Below are positions 44,115 through 55,811 of a stretch of 64,000 bases of DNA, in pieces. The stretch comes from Meconema thalassinum (lineage: Eukaryota; Arthropoda; Insecta; Orthoptera; Tettigoniidae). Position 1 is the stretch's first letter, and every line of letters begins with the position of its first letter. The DNA is taken from assembly GCA_946902985.2 (NCBI GenBank), contig OX336388.2, positions 134,613,846 to 134,677,845 of the forward strand, read 5' to 3'. The position numbers and the translations under genes were made by a program. The notes under the pieces were generated by a model, which saw only the letters and a program-made list of their open reading frames with translations, did not search any database and had not been told where the DNA came from.

Positions 44115-44475
44115 GTGGCTCTCACCGCGGAGGCCCGGGTTCGATTACCGGCTCTGCCAAGAAATTTAATTCTGATTTGAGGGCTGGAACGGGTTACACT
44201 CAGCCTCGTGAGGTAAAACTGAGAGGAGGAGGAGGAGGGTTCGTCCCACCTCCGCCATCCTGGAAGTAGTTTTCCGTGGTTTCCCACTTCTACTCCAGGA
44301 AAATGCCGGATTGAGTCCTGACTGAAGGCCACGGCTGCCTCCTTCCCAATCCTCACCTTAATTACAACTACACGCAATAATACAGACTTCACAATAAGAC
44401 AAATTATCAGACAAATTCCACACACACAACCAAGTACACGGGGTTACATGACGACGATGTCGCAAAGCCCCTCAA
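44115..44475 (+). mobile_element. SINE with S4-like head and S2-like tail
   Basis: The head is GTGGCTCTCACCGCGGAGGC with 'gggttcgattaccgg' as B box and the S4 body phrase 'ggctggaacgggttacactc'. It continues into 'gtacacggggttacatgac', the tail found in S2. A chimeric or parent arrangement linking two families. Confidence 0.6.
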
Positions 44476-44599
44476 TGAATCAACAATAATGATCTAACAA
44501 ACCCGTGGTTTGGAGCACCCAAACATCAAGCCGACTGCAACCCAGTTCATAGGCTACAAATTGTGGGGGACAAATAACCTGCGCGACGACACCCTTAGC

Positions 44600-45265
44600 C
44601 ACATCACTTTGATTTTAGATCATGGACCACTACTCCTCATATCAAGCAGGTACTTAATTGTCCTCACGAGGCTCTCCTTCTCCTGATGCAGAACTGAGAA
44701 TAGGCGGGTATGATTCCTACCTCAGCCATGCTGGAAGTGGTTTTTCATGGTTTCTCATTTGTATTCCAGGCAGATGCCTAGATTGTACCTAAATTAAAGT
44801 CATGGCGCCCGTCTAACCATATTCTAGCCAAATTACAAGTACACAATAGAACGCTACAGCAGTTACAATAACACAGATTATCAGACAGATTCCACACACA
44901 CCAAAGTGCACAGCACTACATGATCGCCAAGCCTTCAAAATGAATAAACGACAATTGTTTCCAGCCCTCAAATCAGATGTTAAGTATGACTGGCTGCGTT
45001 GCTCAGCGGTAACGTTCTTGCCTACTGACCCCAAGGCTGCAGGATTGAATCCTAGCGCAGTCGCTTGGCATTTGTGGGTGCATAATTGCGATGGAGCTGT
45101 GTCAGTAGGTTTACTGGCACGTTAAAGATCTTCGGGACAAGATTCCGGCACCCCGGCCACAGTAGTTAAAAGGGACGTAAAACCATAGATCTTAAGTTTC
45201 TGGCTGGAATCTAATCCAGAGCCTCCTCGGTAAGAGAAAAGCGTGCTATCCATACACCACGAGGG
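44600..45265 (+). mobile_element. Cluster of SINE pieces
   Basis: 44620-44935 resembles the body and tail of the 44115 element ('gctggaagtggtttttcatgg', 'gattatcagacagattccac'). 44985-45180 is another family with head GCGTTGCTCAGCGGTAACG and B box GGATTGAATCC. 45185-45265 is a minus-strand tRNA-like head (CCTCGTGGTGTATGGATAG) followed by (AAT)n at 45268-45311. Confidence 0.5.
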
Positions 45266-45311
45266 ACAATAATAATAATAATATTAATAATAATAATAAT
45301 AATAATAATAT

Positions 45312-46055
45312 AAGGGGTTTAAGGTACCTTTTAACTGTTGTAGCCTTTTAAAAGAATAAAGGCATAATGTTTGTTTCACTGAAATTGTGTTAGATCCAAT
45401 TTTGTATAACCGTACATGGAAGTGTGTTTACGGGAAACTCCAGAGGCAGTGGGTCATTTTGCAAGATCAAGTAAGTTATCTTACCTTTGGGTTTTCACAA
45501 GGGTAGTGGTGGGGGACCGAAGGGAGAAGGGTTTCAGCGGAAGAACCAGAACTTGGCCTGGGGCAATTGGCCTGAAAGTACTGTGGGATGGAATGACAAG
45601 ATAAGAAAGAACCACTCAGAAGATTAGCTGGCTCAATTCGCCAACACCCATTTGTGCCTGTGCTGGAAGCATTAACCCGTGACATTCAACATCATATACA
45701 CGTTTCCTATATACAATATGTTTAATTCAAGGTTAATTGATTTATAATATTATGTTTATATTATTCCATTTTGTGTCCATCCAATTATTTTAAATTAATG
45801 AATTTCTGTAAGAAATAGGAATCTCTGTTTCGCGGGCTTATAGGCCGTGTTCTAAGGATATTTTGTCGTCCTGACGTTTCGCTGAAGACTGCATTCAGCA
45901 TGTTCACAGGTTACATTGAAAGTCTGAATTTTTACTTAATTTCTGTAAGGTTTTTGGTTCTTTGTTAATATAGTTTTCTAAGATTTTCTCATGCTGAAGT
46001 TATTCTTCTTATTATTATTATTCTTCTCCTCCTCAACCGCTAGGTTGGTGGGTGA
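45312..46055. other. Unassigned stretch
   Basis: No credible gene. 'gacgtttcgctgaagactgc' at 45880 is a type of phrase seen in arthropod repeats. Confidence 0.3.
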
Positions 46056-46490
46056 CAAGCATGTCTTCCAAAACGTCTTCATTCTCTGGCCTGGAGTTTC
46101 AAAAGGCAATAAGTGTGCTTGCCTTTAATGATGTTTATAAATTGAGTCCTTGGTCTTCTTCGACTCTCTTCTTTCCTTCTAGCTTCCCTTCGAAGAGTGT
46201 GGTGCACCAGTCAGAATGACGAATCAAATGGCCAACAAAACTATTCCTTCTTCTGTTTAAGGATTCAACCAAGGTGCGTGTCTCCTTTGCTCTTTTGAGA
46301 ACATTCTCATTCGTGACTTTATCAGTGCAAGGTATCTTTAGTAGTCGTCGCCAGCACCACATCTCGAATGCCCTAAGTTTTGATACATCTGCTTGTCGCA
46401 GAATCCATGTTTCAGAGCCATAACTTGCATTACTCCATACAAAACTTTTCACGAAGTGTTTCCGCACCTCTAAGTTAACAGTCTTCTGAA
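46056..46490 (-). mobile_element. LINE 3' end
   Basis: The minus strand reads FVKSFVWSNASYGSETWILRQ, RAFEMWCWRRLLKIPCTDKV, ENVLKRAKETRTLVESLNRR and SFVGHLIRHSDWCTTLFEGK, all RT C-terminal blocks of the RTE/Craft-like group, open for 110 codons and then frameshifted. Confidence 0.75.
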
Positions 46491-46569
46491 TAAGTTATCA
46501 ATGTAATATCGAAACATGTACGTATATTTTAATTAGTAAACTACCTTCTAGTGTTTGATAAGGTGGATC

Positions 46570-46700
46570 CTCCTAGGACACCAATCTGGCTCATCAGCGG
46601 GCTCTTGTTGTCCCCGCCCGGACCCCCACAGAAGTAGCGAACTGCCCACTACCACCCTTCTTATCATGCGCACCTGCGCCTCTTTACTGCCAGAACTGAA
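46570..46700. repeat. Single arm of the foldback family seen at 40038
   Basis: Shares 'ctaggacaccaa-ctggctcatc' and 'cagcgggctcttg' with the left arm at 40090-40190, diverged. The next 490 bases (46701-47190) show nothing recognisable. Confidence 0.6.
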
Positions 46701-47196
46701 AGCTCAACCAGCCATAACCTTCCTATGAACGCTTTTATCGGGTTGAGTCTCTTCTAAATTTTTCTCCATATTATCACAAAGTAACCTTTCGATGAATGAG
46801 TAATTCTTTTTACACTAAAATAAAATTATTAACAATTGTTACAAAATTCTAGTACAGCAATCGTTTATATCACACAATATCAACAACAACAGCCACTGTT
46901 TACTACCAGTTCCCAAAAACGACTGTGCCAGTCACGTGATTAAATCGAAGCTTGTGATTGGTCCTTAGTTACCAATGCCTTAAGGAGTTGGACGTTTCTG
47001 TAACTTAGGTTTATTTTCTAATGCTAAATTAACACTTATATGGCCGATCTTGATACTAACGAATCTCATAATTAGATTCCCCATATTCTTCACTTCAAGA
47101 GACAGCCATAAACCCGATATTTTTTTTAAATGGAGTTGGTCATGTTTGTAACTAGGCTAAATTATGGATCAATATTCAGTCAACACGGATAATAGC

Positions 47197-47520
47197 GGCT
47201 TCGGTGCCGTAGTTGGTAGCATGCTAAACTGCTGTGCCCAAGATAGCGGGTTCAAACCCGGCCGAAATCGTCGGATTTTTAAGAGCGTTAAATATCCTTC
47301 AGTATGCCTTCCTTCGGAGGGGATGTAAAGCCGGCGGTCACATGTCATACATTTATGGCACGTAAAAGATCCTTCCACAGACTAAACTTGTGTGAAGCTA
47401 AGTTGTTAGGTTAGATTTCGTCGGAACGCTCTATCAAAGTTCCAACGTTCACCAGTAGGTATCATTGATAACTGGTAGCGAAAGTTGGAACTACTTGAAA
47501 TTGAACGGATCTTGTAGCTC
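47197..47520 (+). mobile_element. SINE family S2, copy 6, 3' truncated
   Basis: Head GGCTTCGGTGCCGTAGTTGG, B box GGGTTCAAACCCGG, body to 'ctacttgaaattgaacgg'. Confidence 0.65.
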
Positions 47521-47539
47521 ACCCTAATAAATAAGGGTG

Positions 47540-47614
47540 TCCACTGGAAGCAGCTACAGACTCAGGCGAGCCCGAACATGCCCTCGGACACTCCCGGCAC
47601 TAAAAGCCATACGA

Positions 47615-47649
<35 letters not shown>

Positions 47650-47651
47650 AT
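47540..47651 (+). mobile_element. Retroelement 3' tail with (AATA)n
   Basis: 'agcagctacagactcaggcg' and 'cactcccggcact' followed by (AATA)n at 47606-47651. The clean tail suggests a short LINE or SINE insertion. The next 490 bases to 48146 are AT-rich and unassigned. Confidence 0.45.
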
Positions 47652-48146
47652 AGCTATACCATCTTCATAATGGTTAATAACTACGCATTTTATTATTGAA
47701 ATTCTTCATTTGATTCTAATGATGTACACACCTGTGTAGCAATACTATCTAGCCCGAATTCAAACCCGAGACTATCCCTTATTGAACGCATTCAGCACTC
47801 CAACAAGATCCCAGTCACATCTATAACAACATTTGCGATTTAAATATTCCTGCATCGTTCAGGAGTATTGTTCCTCCATGCGTTTTACGACTCTTTTATG
47901 GCTCATTTAGAGTTCTTTGTTTTGTAACAGTCGTGAAGAGATAGCCTCTATTAAATATAAACACGTCCATCAAGTTGGACAGACTGTTTTTCTTATATTG
48001 CTATTAACCTCAACATCCTCCAGGCTCATTCATTGAAGATATTTACGGCGGTTTATTTACGAGAACGCAAGAGTTGAAAAATACTACACTGTCAGTTATA
48101 ATTCCACGACACATTTTAAAGAAGCAATATTTTTAATTAACTTAAC

Positions 48147-48717
48147 AATTGAGGACCTGCATTCTAAAATGTGCTAACTCCAAAATTAAAACATTTCAAG
48201 AAAGAGGAAAACCGTAATATTTACGTTGTTTTTATTTATATTTTATTGAGATTATTTTAACTGACATTACCAAACACAATACGTTAATTTAAGGTAACAA
48301 ATACGTTTTGTATCAATTATTGGATGTCTAAAGAACTGATAAAGAATGGAGTTAGCATGGTTTAGCAGCAGTAAGTTATGTTATAGATATTGTCATACAA
48401 ACCTGTTAGGAAAGAAGGAATAAAATATATGTTGTGTATTTTTTATTTATACGTATTGATGACATTAATGATCTATTTATTACATACTCCAGTCGATCAT
48501 CTGAATTCCAAACCTTCCTAACTCCTTGGACATGGCATGGTTTAGAATTCAGATAATGTTGCACGGTTACATGTTACCTACAGTAGTACTGAGCATGAAT
48601 TAGACTGGTTTTTTTTTGGTAAAGTATCATGTCTTATGAAGTTTCGAGCCGAATGTTGTACATAACTCAATTTTGTGTTTTTTGTAGTTAGCATGTTTTA
48701 GAATTCAGGTCCTCAAT
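48147..48717. mobile_element. MITE-like element with 38 bp inverted ends
   Basis: The left end AATTGAGGACCTGCATTC and right-end complement AATTGAGGACCTGAATTC continue into matching 'taaaa-atgctaact'. A 'ggtttagaattcag' word is repeated inside. No clear target duplication, no coding frame. It sits 29 bp from the Tc1 element. Confidence 0.55.
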
Positions 48718-48746
48718 TATTACCAAACTCAAGGATAAATGAAATA

Positions 48747-50211
48747 CACACATCAAAAAAAGTTTTGCATCACCTCGGTTCCCAGATCTCCGGCATATAG
48801 ACGTTGACTGTGTATATTGTATCCAAGATACAGTCCCTTTGACTGTTCATAGATGTCACTAAAACTGCTCAAAGATGTAAACAACCATGCATGAGCAGGG
48901 CCTATTAGACGGAGGGGGTACGACAGCCGATCAGTTCCAGTCATTCCACCAGGACGAAGGTACGCTGCTCATGTTGTCTGTAGTTCTACCATGCCTAGAA
49001 GGTCAATACCGCAGTTCGATCGCGTCCGCATTGTTACTTTGTGTCAAGAAGGGCTCTCAACAAGGGAAGTTTCCAGGCGTCTCAGAGTGAACCAAAGCGA
49101 TGTTGTTCGGACATGGAGGAGGTACAGAGATACAGGAACTGTCGATGACAGGCCTCGCTCAGGCCGCCCAAGGGCTACTACTGTAGTGGATGACCGCTAC
49201 TTACGGATTGCAGCTCGGAGGAACCCTGACAGCAATGCCACCATGTTGAATAATGCGTTTCGTTCAGCCACAGGACGTCGTGTTTCAACTCAAACTGTGC
49301 GCAATAGGCTGCATGATGCGCAACTTCACTCCCGACGTCCATGGCGAGGTCCAGCTTTGCAACCCCGACACCATGCAGCGCGGTACAGATGGGCCCAACA
49401 ACATGCTGAAAGGACCCCACGGAATTGGCATCACGTTCTCTTCACCGATGAGTGTCGCATATGCCTTCAACCAGACAATCGTCGGAGACGTGTTTGGAGG
49501 CACCCTGGTCAGGCTGAACGTCTTAGACACACTGTCCAGCGAGTGCAGCAAGGTGGTGGTTCCCTGATGTTTTGGGGTGGCATTATGTGGGGCCGACGTA
49601 CGCCACTGGAGGTCATGGAAGGCTCCGAAACGGCTTTACGATACCTGAATGACATCCTCCGACCCATAGTGCACCCATATCGGCAGAATATTGGAGAGGC
49701 ATTTGTCTTCATGGACGACAATTCTCGACCTCATCGTGCACATCTTGTGAATGCGTTCCTTCAAGATAACGACATCGCTCGACTACAGTGGCCAGCATGT
49801 TCGCCAGACATGAACCCTATCGAACATGCCTGGGATATGTTGAAAAGGGCTGTTTATGGACGTCTTGACCCACCAACCACTCTGAGAGATTTACGCCGAA
49901 TTGTCGTTGAGGAGTGGGACAATTTGGACCAACAGTGTCTTGATGAACTTGTGGATAGTATGCCACGGCGAATACAGGCATGCATCAATGCAAGAGGACG
50001 TGCTACTGGGTATTAGAGGTAGTGGTGTGTACTGCAATCTGGACCACAAATGCTGAAAGTCTAGCTGTATGATGGTACAACATGCAATGTGTGGGTCTCA
50101 TGAGCAATAAAACGAGCTGAAATGTTGTTTGTGTTGATCTCTATTCCCTTTGTATTTAACGGTTCCGGAACTCTTGGAACCGAGGTGATGCAAAACTTCT
50201 TTTGATGTGTG
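48747..50211 (+). mobile_element. Complete Tc1-like transposon, 1465 bp
   Basis: Terminal inverted repeats of about 46 bp (48747-48793 and 50165-50211) start CACACATCAAAA at both ends, then GTTTTGCATCACCTCGG, with only a few mismatches. TA is duplicated at 48745-48746 and 50212-50213. One uninterrupted transposase gene lies between. The near-identity of the repeats and the open frame suggest a recent insertion. Confidence 0.95.
48991..50016 (+). CDS. Tc1-like DD34E transposase, 341 aa, apparently intact
   Basis: It cuts and pastes the element by DDE-type catalysis in the nucleus. Residues about 1-110 form the paired-like double helix-turn-helix DNA-binding region (IVTLCQEGLSTREVSRRLRV; then a GRPRA motif like an AT-hook near 59-63). 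The catalytic triad is readable: D in LFTDECRI (about 152), D in VFMDDNSRPHRA (about 242) and E in SPDMNPIEHAWD, with exactly 34 residues between the second and third acids. The GGG-SLMFWGGIMWG glycine-rich box lies between them. Length and layout match the family. The ATG chosen (MPRRSIPQFDR) fits known N-termini. No stop or frameshift was seen, so an active enzyme is plausible. Confidence 0.95.
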   Translation: MPRRSIPQFDRVRIVTLCQEGLSTREVSRRLRVNQSDVVRTWRRYRDTGTVDDRPRSGRPRATTVVDDRYLRIAARRNPDSNATMLNNAFRSATGRRVSTQTVRNRLHDAQLHSRRPWRGPALQPRHHAARYRWAQQHAERTPRNWHHVLFTDECRICLQPDNRRRRVWRHPGQAERLRHTVQRVQQGGGSLMFWGGIMWGRRTPLEVMEGSETALRYLNDILRPIVHPYRQNIGEAFVFMDDNSRPHRAHLVNAFLQDNDIARLQWPACSPDMNPIEHAWDMLKRAVYGRLDPPTTLRDLRRIVVEEWDNLDQQCLDELVDSMPRRIQACINARGRATGY

Positions 50212-50213
50212 TA

Positions 50214-51296
50214 CTTTCGTTTGCATTTTATATGAAAAGTAGTAGTAGTAGTGTCCATGGCTGGTTTGTGGCTTCTTTTTCGTATTTGTAATTTGTCTTA
50301 ACCCCTAACGCAATTTCCTGGTGCATACATTTAACTTTCACGTATTTTAAGTTTATTCGCTTCTTACGCATTTTACGTTTTTCATTTTTGATGTGTAACA
50401 TCTTTCCACTCGGTATCTGGATATTTTTGTGGCACTCGGTAGCTGGGCATTTCTGTGGGAGTGATTTTGGAAAAGAGACGGAAGTGGATGGGACGGAAGT
50501 GCATGGGACGGAAACAATGAGCGCGCGCGGTGGAGAAGATCGGTACAACGACGTACTGTAAGCCATGTGACTATGTGGAATGTATATCGCATACGGTTTT
50601 CCTCAAGGTTTGGAGGCTCCATTAAAGAAATTCCTACAATAAATCATCTTCAAGTTGTCGTTCTTTGGTGTAAAAATATTCATTATATCATATTTTCTGA
50701 AAACAATTACGATTTATTAAATCTTCATAATTTTGCTGTATTCTTATTTAATGTAAGCACTCGATAACTCGAGTGCTATATCGCATCAACAAACACTCCA
50801 AACAACTTAGGAATTCAGCATATTAACACCGACTACTAACAATAATTGAAACTTCGTTGGTCTAAACGTATCACTGGGAGAAACGCATTTAATATACCTA
50901 CTGCACACCTAATTTTAATCGCGCCTATACTTGGCAATGCGCTATATCGGCAATAAGAGGCCATTTTCAATAACACCACTGCGCTGGCATGGGTTCACTA
51001 ACTGGCCGGTATAAAGCGCAGCTCGCATCAAGTAGGCAGGTATATGTAACTACTGCAGATACATTGGAGAATCCTTTCATGTTTGCTGGCACAAGGTAGT
51101 ACTATGAGTTCATTCTTTAAAAAATGCGAGTAAGTAATATGGAATCATTCGAATAACATGTCAGATGTTACACATCATATGGGACTACTGTAAGGCTCGG
51201 TGATTTTTTAACGTATTTTGCGTTTTTTAAAACATACCAGGATTATATTTAATATTCACCCTTCATGTTAAGTCAAAATCAAAGTCGTGATAATGA
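50214..51296. other. Unassigned stretch
   Basis: Short frames on both strands overlap each other and have no recognisable domain. 'ttttacgtattttgcg' and 'cttacgcattttacg' words recur. Nothing supported. Confidence 0.35.
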
Positions 51297-51728
51297 TGAT
51301 GATGATATTGTTGTTTTAAGGGGCCTCACATCTAGGTTTGGGTGATAGTGAAAATGAGATGATCAAATGAAAACTCTAACAAAAAAAATAACTACTGACT
51401 TACAAACTAGAAGAGGAAATGGTAAACAAAAAGGAGAAGAAAACTGTAAATAAAAGACAGGAGGAAATGAAATGCCATCAACTCTCGAAGAATGAGAATT
51501 GAGGGACTTGGAAGGAAGGAGAGCCATAAAAGGCAGATAGGAAAGGGGAAAGAGAAGAGGGCCGACCCCAAAGTCGGTAGAAAAGGAGGGCAAAAACGGA
51601 CCCAGCTCAGGAATCCCTCGAGGTCACCAAATCCCGAGCTCACCAGCCGTGAGCCCTTGAGGGTGTAGCACTATCCAGAGTGCACCAGATGTGATGGGGC
51701 CACAAACACCCTGCTTCCTTGAGGGCCA
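51297..51728 (-). mobile_element. SINE-like family C, copy 4, truncated
   Basis: (ATG)n at 51287-51307, then family C sequence up to 'ttccttgagggcc', where it stops. It lacks the 5' 300 bp present in copies 1-3. Confidence 0.7.
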
Positions 51729-52043
51729 CACAGTCTTGATCTGGTGTCATCCATCTGAGCCGGCACACCATACTGACAGGACCTCTATAGAGATAATCAA
51801 GCTGGAAGGCATGAGTCACGGCGTTCTTAATTTAACAGGCGGGAACACTGCCGGCGGGGCTGTGACGTCATGGGTCTTACTCTAGACAGCAAACAGACGC
51901 TCAGTCTTGTCGGCGCGTTGTGATGTGGTCGTTGTTTCCATGTTTTGAGGGTGGCATTTCACAATATATTGCTTTTCCTATTGTCCAGTGGCAAGTGTTA
52001 AAAATACCCGTGCCACACGTGGTGTATTTTAAATGCATATACA

Positions 52044-52577
52044 TTGCTACGAAGGTGCTGTGTACCAGGATGTAGGAGTAATTTTCAGGTTCGTGGAGTT
52101 GAAACTGCCTACGTGATCTGTTTCTCTTTTCCCAAGGAAGTAAACTTGAGAAATAGATGGCTGAGAAGCATCCCGAGGAAGGACTGGACACCTTCGGAGA
52201 ACAGTGTTGTGTGTATTAAACATTTTCAACCGGGCTGCATTGTTTTACAGAATGAACACTGTGATTCTAATGGACAGAAACAAGTGCATAAATACGATCA
52301 TCCTAAGCTAGTTAAATGTTCTTGTCCTACTATTTTTGAAGGTTTGCCGAAATACTTGACAAAGGAAAGTGAAATTAAACGGAAACATCCAGAAGAGAGG
52401 AGAAGAGAAATCGAAGTGAGGAAGAAACATGCTCAAGAAAGTGCTGTTGCTGCTTCAGAATGGGACAACGTTATAATCAGTTTTGAGAGTTTATTCAATT
52501 CTCTGGAGAATCGATTAGCAGATAATAGCACTAAAGTGAAAGAGGACTCAGCTATAATATTTTTGACGAGAACTTGA
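52044..52577 (+). pseudogene. THAP-domain protein fragment
   Basis: The frame reads RCCVPGCRSN near the start, FSFPKEVNLRNRWLRSIPRK, then VVCIKHFQPG and a PTIF box at about residues 95-98. The zinc ligands C-x3-C and C-x2-H, the conserved W and P, and the PTIF box make a complete THAP DNA-binding domain of about 95 residues. A charged KRKHPEERRREIEVRKK helix follows. There is no ATG: the frame opens at a stop at 51999 and the first usable codon is TTG, so a 5' exon is missing or the start is lost. It ends at a stop at 52577, just before a LINE. Such domains head P-element-type transposases and host regulators; which one applies is unknown. Confidence 0.6.
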
Positions 52578-52639
52578 GAACGTCATGCATGAGTGCATTG
52601 CCTTAGAAATGCGGGAACCTAGTGCTCTCAGTGAGCTAC

Positions 52640-53465
52640 TTATGCCCCTTTTTTTAGTTCCGTTTGGGCCGGCTGTGGACCACGTGGTTCTTATCTCTGG
52701 CAGCTTTCCTCCTAGCCCAGTATTCCTTCATTCTGGCACTGTGAATGTCCTTCCGCTCCTGAGTCCATTTCACACCTACTCCTGGACGCACTGCTTTTGC
52801 TGTTAGTGACTGGAGAGAGTCTGATGTTCTGACTAAAGTCCTGTATTTATTCCTGCCATAGATGTTACTGGGGTCAATATCCAATTGTTCAAGGTCTTTT
52901 CTGACTAGTTTCGACCACTTGGCGTTATTTGCTTTCCCTCTAGAGACAGTGTTGAAAATTCTGGAGGTGAGCCTCTGATTATCCATTCTCACAATATGAC
53001 CATAGAAGATCAGCCTCCTCTTCCTCATAGCTGTTGTAATGCTCTCCACTTGTTCATAGAGTTCATTGTTGTGCCTGATTCTATACTTGCCTTCCTCTTT
53101 AATAGGGCCCATGATTTTTCGTAGAATCTTCCGGTCCTTCAGCTCCAATTTCCGGAGTTACCTTTTCTGACCATATTTAGGCATTCTGAGGCATATAGTA
53201 CTGATGGTCTCACTACAGCACTGTAGTGTCTGAGTTTGAAATTCATTGAGAGGGATTTGGATTTGTACATATTCTTGCATAGGTGGTAGGCTCTCTCCAG
53301 CTTGATGCATCTGTCGTTCATGGCCAGGTCTTCATTGATGTTTGGGGTTATCCATTCTCCTAGGTATTTGAAGGAGTTAGTCCTTTGTACTACTTTGTCC
53401 CCCAGTGGGATTGACTCGGGCGCATGTCTAATGTTGCTGATAAACTGTGTTTTGTTTTGTTATGC
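52640..53465 (-). mobile_element. LINE 3' end
   Basis: The minus strand reads INERAYHL-like KLERAYHLCKNMYKSKSLS, RHYSAVVRPSVLYASECLNM, ELKDRKILRKIMGPIKEEGK, AMRKRRLIFYGHIVRMDNQRL, KDLEQLDIDPSNIYGRNKYR and a basic end ARMKEYWARRKAARDKN. One frameshift at 53150, otherwise open for 164 codons. Weakly matching 'ttatgccccttt' and 'ttatgcaccttt' flank it at 52639 and 53460, perhaps an old target duplication inside the THAP element. Confidence 0.85.
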
Positions 53466-53956
53466 ACCTTTATTTAATGAGATTGTTTTTTGTATGTGAA
53501 TTTTTATGAACTTTTGTTTTTTTAATTTAGTATGTTGCACCTTGCTGATACGGGTAGGTCAGCAATGGAAGCAACGTTTGTTTGAGTTAATTTGTATTTT
53601 AATTTATAATACAGTAGAGTCTCGCAAACCCGGCTCTCCGGATTTCTCGGCCACCCTGACAGGAGAAATAAATCATGATTTTTGTTGGTTCTTGTGTTTC
53701 CGCACAGAGCGTTGTTATGTTTTCTTTCGTCTTCTCCGTCAATTGAATTATCGACAGTTAAATACGACGCGAAAGAGTAAGAAGAGTAACGACGACCGGA
53801 TAAATGCAGGTGGTTGTACAGTACAGTACTGTAAATGCACAAACTGTTGGCAGTAAGAAGTAAACAACCGGTTCTCGCGCAGAGCGTAGTATTACTTTTA
53901 AATCAAAACAAACAGCTTATTTCAGAATCGGTCAGTTCAGAAACAGCATAAGTCAA

Positions 53957-55811
53957 AAACAAGTAGTTCCGTGAAGAACTATACAGCCTATTTTCATATA
54001 TCCTACTTATGTTAATTGCCACTATCAACATACACAATTTCAGTTTGATTGCTGTAATAGATTCGTAGATATTGAGAACCGACTAAATATTTCGGATGGT
54101 TGCCATGTTGGATTTTATATATGTAGGTCCTAGAGTTATGTACTGTTACATGAAGATTATTGTGAACGTGTAGTATTCAAACTTCAATCGCATAATTAGG
54201 ACACAAGAAAAAACAAGGAGATTTTAAAAATTTTCACAGCTGCCATCTTGAGGTTATGGAAACAATTGAAATAAATTAGATGCCTGTGGATTAACATTCG
54301 TATAAGGATTTACTGTACCAAGTTTCACTGCACGCGGATGGTTAAATTGCGAGAAACGTCCATGTGAATATTTATAATTCGCGTCACCGCCATGTTGGAT
54401 TTGTGATCACCAGGTTATTTAAAGTCCTATAGGTGAACTTAAGTTCATAGCCCCTATGAACATTAAAAAATGCAGTTTGATTGCTAAAATAGATTCGTAG
54501 ATATTCAGTATCGCCGGCCCCGTGGTGTTGGGGTAGCGTGCCTGCCTCTCACCCGGAGGCCCCGGGTTCGATCCCCGGCTCCGTCAGGGATTTTAAAACT
54601 GACGTGAGGGTTGGAACGGGGTGCACTCAGCCTCGTGAGGACAATTGAGTAGCTGTCTGACAGTGAGACAGCGCCCCGATCACGAATACCAAGATTAACG
54701 GCCGAGGGGACCCGACGCGCTGATCACGCGTCACCCCAATATCTGCAGGCCAAATGGCTGGGCAGCGGTCGCTTGGTCGGCCTTAGCCCGTCATGGGCTG
54801 GATAGTGCCAGGGGTTGACTTTTTTTTTTTTGATATTCAGTATCTTCTAAATATTTCGGATGGTCGCCATGTTGGATTGTTAAATGTATAGGCCATAGAG
54901 TCATGTACCATTAAAGGAAAATTATTGCGTAGGTTCATTATTCAAACTTTCACTTCGATCGCGTGACTACATCACAATAAATAAAATCTTAATTTTAAAA
55001 TTCGCACTGCCGCCATCTTGAGGTTATGTAAACAATTGAACTAAATTAGATACCAGTGGATTACAATGTGTATAAATATTTCCTGTGCCAGGTTTCAGTG
55101 CGCTTGGAACATTAAATCGCGAGAAAGGTCTATTTAAAATTTTCAAATTCGCTTGGCCGCCATGTTCGTTTTGTCGTTAACCGGTTTTTGAAAGTCTTAT
55201 AGATGGACTTCCAGTAGTGCCCTTTATCTCCGTACAAAAGTTTAGGGAGATATCGCTAATAGTTTCAGAGATATAGAATGCCGGTGAAATATTTCGCACA
55301 TCCGCCATCTTGTGATTATGTAAACAATTGAACGAAGTTAGATGTCGGTGCATTACAATGTATATAAACATATACTGTACCAAGTTTCATTGCGTTTGGT
55401 TGGTCAAATCGCGAGAAACGTCTATTTAAAAGTCGCAAATTCGCTTGGCCGCCATGTTGGTTTTGTAGTTACCAGATTTTCAAAAGTCACATACGTGAAC
55501 TTATAGTAGTTCTTTCTATCACCATAGAAAATGTCAGGGTAATATCGGTAATAGTTTCGGAGATATTGAATGCTGGTGACATATTTCGCACAGCCGCCAT
55601 GTTGGATTGGTGAGTCGTAACAAAATTTGAAGGGCACGGTCGAGGTCGCCGGGAATAGTGCTATGAACTTTCCGAGTTTCATTGAAATCGCTCCAGCCGT
55701 TTAGATTTTATTAGGGGGGGACACATACACGAATCACACACACACACGCACACACACACGGACAAAAGGTGATCTTATAAGCCTATTTTTTCAAAATTGA
55801 AAATAGGCTAA
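53957..55811 (+). mobile_element. Helentron-like non-autonomous element, T-type, copy d
   Basis: A full copy with head hairpin, AGCCTATTTTCATATATCC, seven or so GCCATNTTG motifs, (CA)n at about 55727-55761 and the end stem AAAATTGAAAATAGGCTAA. Length without the nested SINE is about 1.52 kb, like copies b and c. Confidence 0.65.
54513..54831 (+). mobile_element. tRNA-derived SINE, family S4, young full-length copy
   Basis: The perfect 13 bp target duplication GATATTCAGTATC flanks it (54500-54512 and 54832-54844). The head GCCGGCCCCGTGGTGTTGGG and GGGTTCGATCCCCGG give clear A and B boxes of RNA polymerase III. The body has 'ggttggaacggggtgc' and 'cagcctcgtgagg', and it ends in (T)11. High GC content against AT-rich surroundings and intact boxes suggest a recent insertion. 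Confidence 0.9.

Noticed and set aside
49178..49721. Minus-strand and alternate-frame ORFs within the Tc1-like element
   Set aside because: Shadows of the intact transposase frame.
54513..54590. A free-standing tRNA gene
   Set aside because: A and B boxes are clear, but there is no 7 bp acceptor stem, and the unit continues into a SINE body with poly(T) and target duplications. The same applies to the other tRNA-like heads.
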